Shown here: piece after piece, positions 36,021 through 49,674 of the stretch | Layout: each line of letters starts with the position of its first letter | Position numbering within the stretch: the stretch's first letter is position 1 | Source of the DNA: Hemicentrotus pulcherrimus | Taxonomy: Eukaryota; Echinodermata; Echinoidea; Camarodonta; Strongylocentrotidae | Reading direction: 5' to 3' | NCBI GenBank assembly: GCA_003118195.1 | Contig: BEXV01000211.1 | Span: forward strand, 155,235 to 219,234 | DNA: 64,000 nucleotides | Made by a program: the position numbers and the translations under genes | Notes under the pieces: model-generated | What the model was told of the DNA's origin: nothing | Database searches by the model: none | Seen by the model: only the letters and a program-made list of their open reading frames with translations

Positions 36021-39000
36021 ATGGCGCCAAAAGGAAAGATGATCGTTTATTATCTCATGAAGATGATGACAGAGTGGTGTCAGTGGTTTCGGTAAAAGAC
36101 AATATATTTTAGAATTTAATTGATATTAATAAAGTAGTTTTAAAAAAGACATCAAATAGTTCATGGAATGAAAATTTGACACACACACTAGGAAAAGAAA
36201 ACAATAGTTCTAATAAAGTCAATAACACAACTGGCTTTTTTTTTCTTTTTTTTCTTAACTCAATATGATATTCAGGATACAAAGATTGTAAAATTACGTC
36301 CTTATCTGCTATTTATTTCCAAGAATTTTCTTTTGAAACATTTACTATCGTGACTATGTCAGAGTAGCAACTATTCAGTTCTGAGTTGTTTGTCATGTTT
36401 GTGGTAGTTTACAGAACGGCTTTGGCTACGTTGACCGACTGTACTTAAATCAAACATTGTAGATGATCTGAACCAAAATGCTTATTTTAATGCTTTAAAA
36501 TACCGACTTGTTCAATTCATCAGTATCGATGTTCCTTTTTACAAGGTAGAGTAATCAATTTCATACCGATGTATGCACTTTGTGTGGCGTTATTGTCAAT
36601 GTGAGTAAAGAACAAGATGATTCGCCTTATCTCGCGTCACTTGAAAGTGAAATAACGCGCAGATCCAAAGTGACAGTTACAAATGGATGCGAAAAATACC
36701 GCGTGAAAATTGTCGTTTTGATTTGTTTCAGCAATTTGGTTGGGCGATTGGTGGACACTTCAGCCGTAATTGATCGTCTATTTACATAAATTGATGGGGA
36801 GTTTCATACACACATACGAATGCTTCATTGCAATACCAAGATGTGATGATTGAGGGGAGAACGCTTAAGAAATATTCAGAGAGTGGTTCTTTTTTTCCTC
36901 TGTGGTTTTCATTTGCCATGTCAGATAATCAATACGTGTTGAGTACATCACCTTTATCGTATGATTTTGCAGATAGACGTTTCTCGTTCTGGTTCTGTAT
37001 TTAATGCAAAAAATACTAAAACACTCAATGAGTATGCACTTAGCTCATCTGTCCCCCCAGTTATAGTGCATGTTTTGTTAGCCATGCCTGTATGCACAAA
37101 GATCGATTGACGCATCCCGCATTAGAGTTACGTGTACAATTATTTATTAAATCTATATTGTGGTTGTGAAATCATGCTTTTGAGTGGGCCTTTTTGAAAT
37201 ATGTTATGAATTGCATAATGACGTTATTCACTAGCTAGAAGATTTTGGAAAATTTAATTTAAGGGAGCATTTTTATGCACAGTGTGTCTACTTCTACCTT
37301 CAATGGTGAATACGCCATGATGCGCAGTTTTATGAGCTACAAGCGGGAATTAGGGGGGTGGTGCATTCTGTAGCACAAGGACATTGACTCTTCAGACGTA
37401 TGACAAATTCACAATTGATGAAGAGTCTCTGAAAAGAATAGGAAGTGCATGGCTTGTCTAGGTATGGAGTCGTAATATTATATACCATTCGCTCCATTGA
37501 TACGAGGAAAGAAATATAGGATAAATGCGTTCATTCATTTTGGACAAAAATCACCGATTCCGTAATCATCCTCGAGTTTCCGCGAAAGAAAGTGATATTG
37601 GCGAAGATGCAGAAAGAAATGAAGAGAAATCAATGAAGGCTGTGACAGTGAAGACGGGCTTATAACCGGAAGGCACATATCTACGAGGTGTACGATATAA
37701 TTTTGGAACGATATTAACGCAGTGGGAATGATTTCACTTATGAGCTCGAGTATTTTGACTGAAAGAGAAGCAGTCTGCTCGTTTAAGCTGGACTTTTTTT
37801 TCCTTCTCTTGCAAATTCAGTCTAGTTTTTTTGTAAGCCGTTTGAATGGTAACAATGCACGGCAGCCGTTCAACTCGCGTCCGATGAAATCAATCTGTCC
37901 ATGTTGTATGCAGCAAGATACAGTCGCTCGCACGTTCGTGAACACAGCGGCTCGACGAGGTAACACTACGCCGAAAATGCCGGCCGCAAGGTCTGAGTAT
38001 AAGAGCCCCCAGGTGGCAGCGGGACTATGAAATGTCGCTTGAATGAAACCGCCGATTATTATGTGTCGATTTGTTGTGTTGTCTGGGTGTCGAGTCATAC
38101 TTTCCAAACGACCCACTCTCATGTCAATCAAAAGGTAAAATGGTTTTTAAAACAGAAAGATAATGAGAGAGAGAGAAAGACAGAGAGAGACAGAAAGAGA
38201 ATGAATGGGTCCTTTGCTTTAGTTTTTATGTACTACGGTGAGCTATGTGCATTCACATATACATCTCGTAAATAATATTTGGCATACTATACTCTTCGGG
38301 GGTTTTGTTGTTGTATATCATAGTAGCTCTCTAGGAAAATTTGGAAGGAGCGCCATAACTATAAAAACATAAAAACATGTTACTACGATTACAATCCGAC
38401 CTGCTGTACCTATATACCTATGCTCTAATATGAAAACATGTTTCCCTTCTTAGGGCGTACATCCCTGTTGTCTTAAAGTCGACTAATTTTACCGTTATTC
38501 CTCTGACTACATACCTTTAAGGTATTGCCTGTCTCTTAGCATACCTTTTCATTCTTTCTTTTCTTCATTCATTTATTTATTCATACATTCATCGATTCCA
38601 AGTGCCATGTGCTTTAGTCACAGACCTACATAAACGAGAGCTGAAGTAGATGGTCAAAGCTAAAGCAAGGTAGGCAATAGATGCGGAAAGAAAACGACAT
38701 TACTACCCATAACCAACTAAAACACACTCTTCCTCTTCCTCTCCTCATTCCAATTCTATCATCAGCCTCGCGCTCATTGACGATCTGGGATGACGACCTG
38801 GGATGTAAGCTACTCCACATTCGGTCGACCACAGCCCCGCCCCAAGCCAGATCATCAAGGAGCCCGTTCATGATGTGGCCCGCATGCACGGGCGAGGAAG
38901 AAGGCGAGCGCATGTATGGACCCTGTGGTAAGGGTATGACTAAACTGGGATAAGGGCATACGAAGACAGGAAGAAGGAAAGGAAGGAGGGGAAGTTTAAA

Positions 39001-39925
39001 GAGACAGTCGACTTCTGGTAAAGAAGGAAGAAAATTTGTGTGTTTTCTTATCCTCTGTAATGTCACTTTGAAGAAGTATCATAAAAGAAATATCCCCTGA
39101 AAAGGGTGGCTCTTGGGATGCTCTCATTTTCAAAATAATGATGAGAAATAGCTAAAAAGTTGTATGCACACATTCAAGCCACATAAATGTATAGTCCCAT
39201 ATCCCTATCTCTGGGTGCAGTGCATGTGATTTGCAGCAAAACTGAGTCAGCTTCCTTCGTTTGATCATTCCAGAACCGTAAAGTATACATCAAGTCTAGT
39301 GTAATATATAATCAACCTTCCAGATTGCTTCCATTTTCTTTTACAACACAATCACATGACCAGTAATCAACTTTCGCTTTAACATTAAGGGAGCCCTAAT
39401 TTGGTTGTTGTCACTGATTCAGGAGGACTTTGAAAACGTCACTACTCGACGAATCTCTCGATTCATTCGAGTGAAGCATGCATACCCACAGGGCGCCAAA
39501 CTCGATTTTGTAATAACATCTCTCTACTATTTCTATCCACTGAACACGGCGTGGAGGAGTAGCTAGGGAGGTACTCAATGACGATTTTAAAGGCCGTCAT
39601 AGACAGATTGGTCGGGCGAAATTCGACATCGAACTGGAAGTCAAATACTACGCATTAAAAACCACTCTCTTCGAGTTATTTTATGTGTTTAATGATGTGT
39701 CTCTACCGGCCGTTTCCTACGAGTAAACCATTATTATCATTTTCACTATACATGACTTATAGTTTTGAACTACATCTTCTGTGAGCTGTACATTGTTTTG
39801 TTTAATGGCACTCTACATAAATGACAGTGATAGTCACATCACGACTTCCCCTGGCTTCCAAAATTAATGAACAAGGTCGCGTATATTTTGTTAAATCGTC
39901 GTTGTTCTTATTCGAAGGGCCATGC

Positions 39926-40014
39926 GCGTCCACGCGCACATACACACGCGCGGACACACACACACACCCACACACACAGACACACACATGCTCAAACGCG
40001 CACACACGCACCCA
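39926..40014 (+). repeat. (CA) array with CG-containing interruptions
   Basis: ACACAC runs interrupted by CGCG and CCCAC units over about 90 bp. Alternating purine-pyrimidine sequence with CGCG is a classic Z-DNA-forming type. Confidence 0.85.
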
Positions 40015-41183
40015 TTTACAGAGATATGAAAGCAGAAAGAGAGAAAGGGATGAGGGGGTGAATATTTATAATATTACATGTTGAATGATTCTGCAATTCA
40101 TATCCCTGAATGCATCATTATCTTGATTTCGTGTTAGAAATGGTAAAATGGAAACATGGAATCAGATTGCGCATTCCTCTCTCAGATTTCACCCTCCAAT
40201 TATTCCAGTGAACCTGTTTGTCGCTCCATAAATAACAGAATGATGTTCAAGTACTTGTCACAAATTCATGACATAAAGTTTCGAACATTGATCTAATAAT
40301 GTTATAAATAGCACAAGCAGACTCATCTCTATCTGGCAATTTTTTCCTACTTTTTAGAGCGAATGGTTGAAATCTAAAATCGTTCTCCCGTTCTTCAGTT
40401 TCGCGCTAAAGAAAATACGGTAACGAAGACATCCCGCTATGAATCTGAATACGAATGCTCATCACAGGAGATAGCTGGATGACGCATCCCTGGGAGTATT
40501 ACCAGAATTCTGTTTGTATTAGCTATTATTAGGTTTCATCCTAGAGTCCAAATTGACCAGAAAATTAAGGATTCCTGCATGCAAGCGGGGTATCTTATAG
40601 TGTTTATTGGTGTTAACTTTCAAATGCGGATAATTGATATGTTTCAAAATCACACTTGGCAAACTATCATTGATTCTATTTCGGCTCGGGAGCCTCCCTT
40701 TCATATGAAGCCATGTGATAATCATCAAAACAAGATCTTAAATGAATTTGTAAGGATTTATTTATCTGACTTATCTTTAGAAAATGAAGTTCAAGGTTGA
40801 TTATTCATAGAATAGTTGCTATAGAGTAAGCTTGGATCAATGCTCCATTTAGGGTTTCAAATCAGTCTACCGGGGATTCATTGCACGCACAATTAAGTAT
40901 TACATTTGGGGATCAAAATTACCCCCAAAATGTTAAAATGAATAGTGTCGCATTGATTATGTTTGATCAAAGCTAAGAATATTTCTGCAGTGACTAATGA
41001 TTACCTATGACTTTCTGACTAAAAACAGAATCTTGTTTTCCCGTTTGCATCAATAGGAATAAAAATTAGACTAAGCTAGAAGATGCAATGTTAAATCCCT
41101 AAAGTGATAAAAGGTGCAGATGTGAACATTAAACAAAAACTATTTTTGTAACCTCTAAGAGTATAAGTCGCAGCTATGCTCCA

Positions 41184-41207
41184 TACCTGGTCAAATACCT
41201 GGTCAAA
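41184..41207 (+). repeat. Tandem duplicate of a 12-mer beside exon 3
   Basis: TACCTGGTCAAA twice in perfect tandem in intron 3, about 115 bp downstream of the exon 3 donor on the ISL1 strand. Confidence 0.85.
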
Positions 41208-41320
41208 TGTGGAGTATGATAAGGATTTTCTTAAAGGAATCATCCCTTTCTTTTCATTCTTGACGATTGGTTCAACTTTTAGATCGGTCTAGGTCAGTCC
41301 AATCATAACCCTAAACTCAC

Positions 41321-41568
41321 CATTGATATAATTCCGATGGTTGACATTCGGTACCTGGTCCCGGTCCCCTGGTCTCTCCATCACTTCATGGTCCGCCTTG
41401 CAGAATAGCCCGTCTTCCCTGAGCGCAAACTCGTCCCCGGGAATGAGTTGTCTGCTGCAAGCCACGCAACGAAAACAGTCTATGTGGTAGATCTTATTCC
41501 GCGCTCGCATCACGAAGTCGTTCTTAGTGAATCCTTGCGAACACTTCGCACACTTCGTTCCAAATAAC
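41321..41568 (-). CDS. ISL1: ISL1 coding exon 3: LIM domain 2 and start of the linker
   Basis: Acceptor CTCTTAG ends at 41569 and donor GTGAGT starts at 41320. The exon holds 1 nt, 82 codons and 1 nt (residues 72-155). It encodes LIM2 with ligands C78, C81, H100, C103, C106, C109, C128, D131. The segment around [10 protein letters not shown] and [18 protein letters not shown] is almost unchanged from vertebrate ISL1. After LIM2 comes a short linker, residues 132-155, that differs in sequence from the vertebrate linker, as expected for this fast-evolving region. The last base G joins CA of exon 4 to make Ala155. The exon lies 7.9 kb downstream of exon 2. Confidence 0.96.
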
Positions 41569-44500
41569 CTAAGAGAAAGAAACAAAACGAAGAAAGGAAA
41601 ACATGAAGTTAAGCAGCTATTATAAGACACGACGGAAGATAAATATGAAATCTAACAATGATGATTAGAAAATAGTTATTTGGGGTCAGCACGGTCAATG
41701 TCTAATGAACTACATAAATTTAGGATCTTATTGTACCATAACAAAATAAAATTAAAAGCTGGCTACTTGTAATAATATGTTCACGAAGAAGAATCCCAAT
41801 TTATATTTTATTTAATAACTTCACTTGAGCGATTAAAAACAAGGTTCTATATCATGTACAAAATGAGTCATGAGTTTACAATTCTGATAATATGGATTAA
41901 TAGCAAACGGTGTTTTTTAATGGTTCATCTTGTGACAAGATACAAATAAACTTGCGAATGTTAAGACCCCTTCACTTTGTAAATGATGTATGGATATCTA
42001 GAAGTGTTACAAATTAATGATGCAAACCCTATGACTCCTCCCGTAACTATTAGTCTCTAGTGGCTGTTTTGTCTGGGTTTTATTTAAATGATATAAGTTG
42101 TCAAACAAATGTGATGATTACCTTGTTATTTAATATAATCATTTTATTTGAATTATGAAACAATATGTCTTGTATGTATATTTTGTTATCTGTTTTATTT
42201 CTGCATGTGAAATGTGAAATCAATAAAACTCAAACTCAAACTCAAAACTCAAAACTCAAAACTCAATAGGATGGTACTTGACACCATTCATAATCACGCT
42301 GCAATATACCATTATGACGACAGTGTAATTCGAAAATAACATACGATCAATAATAATTATTATAATTGATAAGGGACCAGTCGTACATTATACATGTGGC
42401 TTATGATGTCTGTCCTTGACAAAATTTGTTGGGAACTAATTTTCTCACTTTCAAACAACCAATGTCGCTACATTCAAGTACCCATGAATGAATGTGGCAG
42501 ACAATAGGACTTAATTAAAAGCTGGGCGTGCAAGGTATAATTACAACCATAGAGCATTTTGAATGAGATGTGTTATTCTTGTCTGTGAGTATACACATTT
42601 AATCAACTGTGTATGGAACGAGGTCGCCATAAAAAAGTTTGCTTTCCAGCAGGTGACTGTGCTCAATGGTACTTCAGCAGAATCAGGGTAGCCATTTTGT
42701 TCATGTTGTGGACAGGACAGTTCAAGTAAAATTAATTACTGTGAAAATGAACAGATTGCCCCCATTATATCATGAAGAGGGATATGGGAAGCGATTATAG
42801 ATCACTTCTATAGAACACCAGCTTCTATAAAGACAACATTTATCGGTGCCTTTAAACAGACTTTCACATTGATGCATGTGTTTCAGAAAACTGTACTTAA
42901 AGACTTACAAAAAATAAAGATCACTTTTCTTGGATTCCTTGAGTGTTTTTTATAGACATGTTTCATTGTATCCTAGTATAGAAAACTCATCTGGAAGTGA
43001 AAGAGGCTTATTCATGTGAGCTGTATAATGAATCTTACAGAAAGATCAATAAGTTTATTTTCAACCTTTTTTCGGCTAAAAAAAACTTTGAATACCTGGA
43101 AATCAGCTTGTTAGCCGATCTTGACTAGGCCAACTTACTGAAATACAAAAACCAAATTTATGCAATAAACAGAATAACATAACTAAGACACGGTATCACA
43201 TTTATTTCACTTATATGTTTATACAGTGAAAGAGGAAGCAGAAACTAATGGTAACTTGATTTTTCGGAATAAAGGTTTTTTTCATGAAAGGTCTGGACTC
43301 TGAAGACTAGATGAAATGCATGCAGGCATACAGGTGAGTTAATTAGCAAGGTCTTGGCATTGTCAGATAGGTGCGAGATTGGGTTGCCACGCCGATCGCC
43401 TGCAATCGGACGCAATTAGATGTCCGCGAATTGAAATCAAGCGGCAAATATCCACTTATCACCTTGGTAATGAGAAGGTAAGCCATGTTCTCGACCAAGC
43501 AAAGGCCTCCCTCGAGATGGAGGATGAAAGAGAACAAGAGGAGGGGAGACAGAAGAGAGAGAGTAGGAAGAAGACACGGATCGGGCATTGATCGGCTTTG
43601 TGTGGAATTCACGAGCTTATTACATCCCGGTGCATCACCCAAGGCTTGTACAGACGATTTTGCGCGCGAGGTTTAATTTTCTGTCGTCTGCTTGATACCA
43701 GAGGTTTGTGCAGGCGACGATTTCTTGGTGTGTATTTAGCTAAAGGAAAAGGATGGAGAAAGATGTGGTCTGCTTGAGGAAGACTTTGCCTCGCTCCCTC
43801 GGTGTTCCACATGGGCTAATCAATCCATCTCGGCTGGATTACTCCTCCATGGAAACGATCCAGAGGAAAGATGACGGAAAGGAAAGGGAGACAGAGGGGA
43901 AAGAAAATCAAATGAATTGCTTTCACGCCTTCCTCCTCCTGCTCCTGCCAGTTAGAAGTCGGTGGAAAACCCGGTCAACATTTGCCTTTATTTCGTTCTA
44001 TGAAAATCACGTAGGTCTTTTCACTGGAGCTCAAAATCTCCGTGACTTATCGCGGGGTAGGAGAATAAATGCGACCAGCCCGTGCTCACGTTCCGAAATC
44101 ATCCCATTGAGGAATCCCCGTACATACAGTAGAGGAAACCCCGTGTATCAATGGATAGAGCGGGGTTCAGCGCCCTCGCTCCCGGGACACCGGCCCGCTC
44201 GCCTTTCTCGACAATTCGGCTAAACAAATACTCGAGCTATTTATGCACAAAACGCTTGCCATTATTGTAGCCCGTTTTTAGGTCAGAACTACGTCCCACA
44301 AGTCCGTCTTTCTTTTGAATAGTTTGTGGGTTTTATCGACGTTGCTCTGATTAGATTGCTACAATCTTTGGGCCGCCATTTACGAGCTTTTTCTCTCATG
44401 TCCTAGTGAAATACGGAGACAGCGAGAAGGGAAGAATGACACCTTTGAAATCAGAGGGGAAAGGTCAGAGGGTAGAAGTTGAAGAAGTGCAACACATTGA

Positions 44501-47500
44501 AGCTAAGCAGCTAAGGGAGTATGGAAAACGCGCCATTTCTTAACCCTTAAGCGACGAAAGAACTAAACTAGTGTGTTGCTCTCTCTAGAACAGGATTGCA
44601 AGCTGCATTTTCAGTTTTTATGTTTCAAACCGACCATGTTCATGTTCATGACTCTACGTAGAGCCTTAAATAAGGCAGTAGAATTAGTTTCTATTTCACC
44701 TAGAGTTGGCCTATTATATTAATTCAGATCGGTAAACATTTATTTCCTTCACAAAAAACAAATGATTACATTTTTGTCATAAAATATATATTTACAAAAA
44801 AAAAATTATTGTATGTAGGAAGGAGGCGAAATTCCCTAAAAGCACAGAGCTTGTGGTGGGGTCACCAATCAAAATCGATATCAAATACCTATATAAATAA
44901 AGAGATAGAGGAGAAGGGGGAACAAAAGAGAAAAAAAGTCAAACGAAACTGAAAAAAATTATTGTATAAGAACAGCCTATATTATGCTCTACGAACGGCA
45001 TTGTTCAAAAGTTCTTTCTTTATAGTAAGAGTGAATGTAGAGAGTGGATGGCATAGTTTATTAAAATACTATAAATTGTTCCAGAGTTAATTGGGACCAG
45101 TAAAACTGTTCTTTATTAATGTTTCTTTCAGACTTTGGAGGATAGTTATGTATATATATCAAGATTAAAATCAAATAAATTACAAGTTAGAGGATATAAT
45201 TAAAAATACACTTATACATGCAAATTTACTGTTCATATGCGACAATACTGTCCATCAAATTGTAGTCTCAATTCTTAAAACAAAGGTCTATATTTTCTTG
45301 GGAAGGTCCACTCGGGATATAACGTGCTAAAATAGATTTCAATTCGTATGGTAATATTACATTTTCAGTCAGTTATGAACCAGATAAAGTCGTATAAATA
45401 TATACACATTGACCATACACCCGGGTCTGTGGTACGACTAGCTATCTGTATTCCTCATAATATTATTTAAAGCTACAACAGAATGACCACCAATGTGTGG
45501 TTTACTGTCACTATAGCTGTAGATGTTTTTTTCTCCGAAGAAATAAGGTAAAATTGAATGGTGTGTACATAATTAACAAATTTCTCGCAAAACCTTCATA
45601 TATGATCCTCTTTCTAATCAAGTTCTGTTCAGAAAGCACAAGAATGGCTTTTCAATACCAATTAAATCGACTAATTAATTAGGCGCAATACGTGGAACCT
45701 CTCCATTTTTAATTAAGTTTAATGAAGGCAGATTAACCTTGGCATTCCTCTAAATCCTCTGGATTAAAGAATACAATTTCACAGCGACAGATCCCAAACA
45801 CGACCATCACACAATGACCAGAGGTCTAGTAACAATAGCAGAAAATCACAATGTTTCATACTTTCATTAAATTCATTGTGTGATTACCTTATTTAGCCAA
45901 TATAAATCTGTCTATATAATAGGCACCAGCGAAATTACGATTGTTTAACCTTCATGTGTTTAAGGATTAACAACCTGGTGTCAATCGGATATATTAATTC
46001 ATTTTTTATTTCATTAATTTGGTATTACATCCTTTCAAGGAAGAGGATGATGTGGGACGAGAATAGAGAAGGATTCTAATAGGAATATCCAGCTATCCAC
46101 CATGAGCTTGACCAAATATTGGGAACGGAAATGTTTTTATCCTCTTTAGTCGTCGACAGATTGGTTCCAAAGTAATATATAATTATAACCCGTGAACATC
46201 TACTGGAGTCCAAACTTAAGTTTAGAATAATTCTTGACCTACTCATTGATGTTTGTCGAATTAAATTAAACACAATCATTGCTTTCTCCCAAGGAATTAA
46301 GGCCAATCATTTTGTTAGTTTTATGTAATGTATTCGGCATAATATGCCCATGTCTCACATTTTATTTCGTGTCAGGTTAACTATCGATTGATTTAACACC
46401 GTCCATTTCCTTTTCATAATAGATTTCATCAAGCTATGCCTAATAACATTGATTATCCCTTCAATAAATAAGAACTGGGTTCATTCAGGATGAAAATCGT
46501 GTAATAATGAGTATATGTCTTATATAGGCCTAATTCGTGTATTGCTTTAGTCATGTTATGTAGAGTGATTTTATTGTCAAATGAATATCTTTAAATAATT
46601 ATCTGGAAAATAACAAGACAACCTTTTTTCACACACCACTTGTATGCCCTTATTGTATCAAAGGCAGATTTGGGGGATACTTCAGACGACCATAAGATTT
46701 TGGTTGACTCATTTCTGTGCTATGTGCCATACAATAGGACTCGTCGAGAACTCGGATACCTTGCGATGAATAAAGGTGAGAATAAAGCAGAGGGTTCTGT
46801 CAACAACACTTGACTAGTTATGGAGGGAAAACGGCAAGTACCCTATAATAAGCATTTGATCTGTACGATACCAATTGTGGTCTATTAAAGCGATACAGAT
46901 CGTAATAAGTGGTTTCATCTTGTCGTCTGCAAACTTGCATGCAACAAAATATGGACAATTATTTTGTAAACAAAAAAGGTCGACGAGACGAATATCTAAA
47001 AAGATGTTTTGTCGAAGAACGAACCTTGTCGCAGACCTAGTTTTACTAAATGTATTTTACTAAAGAAAATTAAGCATAAAATTCTATAACATTACGAATC
47101 TATATCCATTGTTTGAACGATAGTAAAAAATGGTTTTTGAAGCATATAATGTTTAATGTTGTCTACAGTAAATCCTTGTTGGAAATTCTTTTTGTGTTGT
47201 TATAGTTTCAATATAATCTGTGCGTGGACTTAAATAGAGAACAAACCGGGTGCCCATATTCGAGAAATGTCTTGACCTTTTCTCTCACTTGGAAACATAT
47301 GACATGCATTTTAAGAAATATTCTTATGATAGTATCCAAATTCAGTATTAAGATGTAACAATAATGAGCATAATTAAAAAAAACATTTATTTCTGAAAAA
47401 AACTTTTCAAGTAACTTTCCAATTGAATATCTACACAGACTTTTTCATCATCCTGATAAGTATTATCATCAGTATCATTATCGTTACATTATTTTTTAAA

Positions 47501-49478
47501 ATAATTATTATTATTATCTTTATTATTATTATTAACATCATTATTTCTTTTAAAGTTGACATTATGATAATAACCATAACTTTTGTACTGTAATAAAAAG
47601 TTAAGAATACTAAGAATAAAAGGATGATTTAATTTATTATTTACATACCCGAGCCAGATTAAATTAGAATTCTTTATCGACCCCTTCCTCCACACCATCA
47701 CTTTCTCTGGAAGCGTGTGTGGGGTGTATGTTTATCCCCCCTCCTGCTCTTTATTTTGCCAACTGTCGCTATCCATATCCCGCGTATGCTGCTAACCTCG
47801 CGTCTTCTTAGCCTGCGGTACACACAATACCAATGGCCAAACCACGAAGAAGAAAAAAAAAGCGCTATACATCTGTTCGATTTTCAGCCAAGTCAAAAGG
47901 TATACCCCGTCTTTTTTTACGCGGTCCGCCGGTCGTCTGTCGTTCTACGGGTGGTAGGGTACATACATTCATACACACAACACAAACGCACACACACACG
48001 ACGGTGTACTTTATTACGCAGTGGAAACAGAAGAAAACTAATGAGGGCGCAGAAAGTCTAATTTGGCGGCTGTGCTTGTATGATGATAAACCAATGACCC
48101 AATCTGTCATTCTATCAAAACGGGAGAAATAGACACGGGTGGTAAAACTAGGGTCCACTTATGCCCCCTTCTATTAGTTCCTACCCCATCTTACCTCTCC
48201 TCGCGCAATCAATATTTTGAGGGTGTCAAATTCAGGAAGGGATCGAATTACCGAAGTTTTAAGATGCTCGTGTTATGATTAAAAAGGGCTATATCTTATG
48301 AAGAAAGAAAGTAATTGACGAGGCCTTATTTCTCCTAAACCCGTTTGTAATCAATACAATAAGGAGGCGTGGCGTCGCTTAGATCTATCATGATAAATAA
48401 TTCGATAGTTTATTGATGATTTATTGTATAATTTCAACGCTGATTTGTTCATCTTATTCATGTTCCATCGTTTTATGAGAACACTATTGAAACACTTAAA
48501 TATTTTTGTATGTCAATATTCTACATACAATATGCCTATTTATGCAACGATATATTCATAATGAATATAGGAATATACCGACGTGTATTAAATACCCCTG
48601 ATGTATATCTTTAAGATTTAAGTTGGAGAAAGAAAAAAAAATGATTTGTTTTCCAGTATAATTGTCATTAACCCAATACACAGACCATTCTTATTTGAAT
48701 TACATCACGTGAACAAGAATCTCTATACTCCTCAAAATGTGTAGGAAAAGACATTACAGTTTGAAAGTCAAGAACAGTTCAGAGAAATTTACATTTAGTT
48801 ACTCTTCTATTGATATACAATGAATGTGATGGTTTTAATAGGCCTGATATACTTATGAATGTATCAAAGTTACAATAAATTACTGGAAAGTGGAATAAGA
48901 TTCGGACAAGGTCTTTCTCCTCTTGATATACTTCGAGACAAAATAAGTTTCATAAACTCGTTTCAAATCCAGATTGCCTGTTAAATATCCTCATTTTCAA
49001 TAGTGAGCTTATTCATCGAATAAAAACATATATAGTTTTAATCATTATTAGTTGTATATGTAATGGATAAGGAATATCGTTAGAAACTTCTATGATACGT
49101 CTAAAATAATTTTCTTTGTAGGCTACTTTTCTGACTACACAAACATACCTTCATGAAATATGACACACATAGTTATTAAGAAAGAGATGTTAGAATGTCA
49201 TTTTCAGGACTGAAACTTATCTACAAAGTTAGAGATTGAATAAGAAATTTCTAACAAGTTTGGAGAGTAACTAGGATGAGGAGGAACAAAAAAAGTAGCA
49301 ACTGAAAGATAGTTACAAATTTATGATATTTTAGTAAAGTCATTTACATAAGATGAAACAAGAAGCAATGAGAGATGTCAAAAAGTTTTAAATACATATT
49401 AGATGTCAGAAAAACCACAAAAAGTAGCATATGCACAATTATCACCAATTACGATGGAAGAAAGTTGATTAAACTCAC
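41569..49478 (-). other. Intron 2 of ISL1 (7910 bp)
   Basis: Donor GTGAGT at 49478, acceptor CTTAG at 41569. Phase 2. It contains a retroposon-like 3' tail at 42222-42265, a fairly GC-rich non-repetitive stretch at about 43340-44260 with no recognisable protein, a homeodomain core-site cluster near 45671-45725, and an interrupted (ATT) run at about 47495-47535. No second gene was recognised. Confidence 0.85.
42222..42265 (+). mobile_element. Retroposon-like 3' tail with (AAACTC) units
   Basis: AATAAAACTCAAACTC-type sequence followed by repeated CAAACT / AAAACTC units, preceded by a T-rich, AT-rich segment from about 42060. Short degenerate tandem tails after an AATAAA motif are typical of the 3' ends of CR1/L2-type non-LTR retrotransposons and their SINEs. 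Only the tail is recognisable; no reverse transcriptase remains nearby. Orientation is opposite to ISL1. Confidence 0.4.
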
Positions 49479-49674
49479 CTGAGATAGTCCCTTTTGCAGT
49501 AGGGTTTGCCGTCCCGTACGAAGCACGTACATGTCTCGTCGAGATACGTACAGCAGTCAGCACACTTGAGGCATGCAGCATGCCACTCCAGGTCGGGTGC
49601 TACCCGCAAGATGTACTGGTCCTGTATGCTCCCACCGCAGCCTACGCACAGCGAGGCACGCCGCTTGCAGCTCA
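49479..49674 (-). CDS. ISL1: ISL1 coding exon 2: LIM domain 1
   Basis: The exon is bounded by acceptor TTCTAG (ending at 49675) and donor GTGAGT (starting at 49478). It carries 2 nt, 64 codons and 2 nt, residues 7-72. It encodes the first LIM zinc-binding domain: ligands C16, C19, H38, C41 for the first zinc and C44, C47, C66, D69 for the second, at the usual LIM spacing. Stretches such as DQYILRV and [11 protein letters not shown] are near identical to vertebrate ISL1. LIM1 of islet proteins binds the LDB/NLI cofactor. The trailing AG joins the first G of exon 3 to form Arg72 (YLR-LFG), so the junction is in frame. All eight ligands are present, so the domain looks functional. Confidence 0.96.

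Larger units (their letters stand above)
30206..41320 (-). other. Intron 3 of ISL1 (11115 bp)
   Basis: Donor GTGAGT at 41320, acceptor ATTAG at 30206. Phase 1. It includes a long purine-rich tract with (GA) arrays at about 34690-36020, a (CA) array at 39926-40014, and interrupted AGT-type trinucleotides at about 33119-33190. Unique, CpG-containing stretches at about 33700-33850 and 37850-38100 could be regulatory but carry no recognisable coding sequence. Confidence 0.85.

Noticed and set aside
35636..36022. 128-codon minus-strand frame resembling a Ser/Leu-rich membrane protein
   Set aside because: Direct complement of GA/GT microsatellites; hydrophobicity is a by-product of CT codons.
42241..42265. 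Possible CRISPR-like short repeats
   Set aside because: Units are 6-7 bp with no spacers; it is a degenerate retroposon tail in a eukaryotic intron.
43753..44223. 156-codon + strand frame inside intron 2
   Set aside because: No recognised motif, no splice or promoter support, and composition explains the openness.
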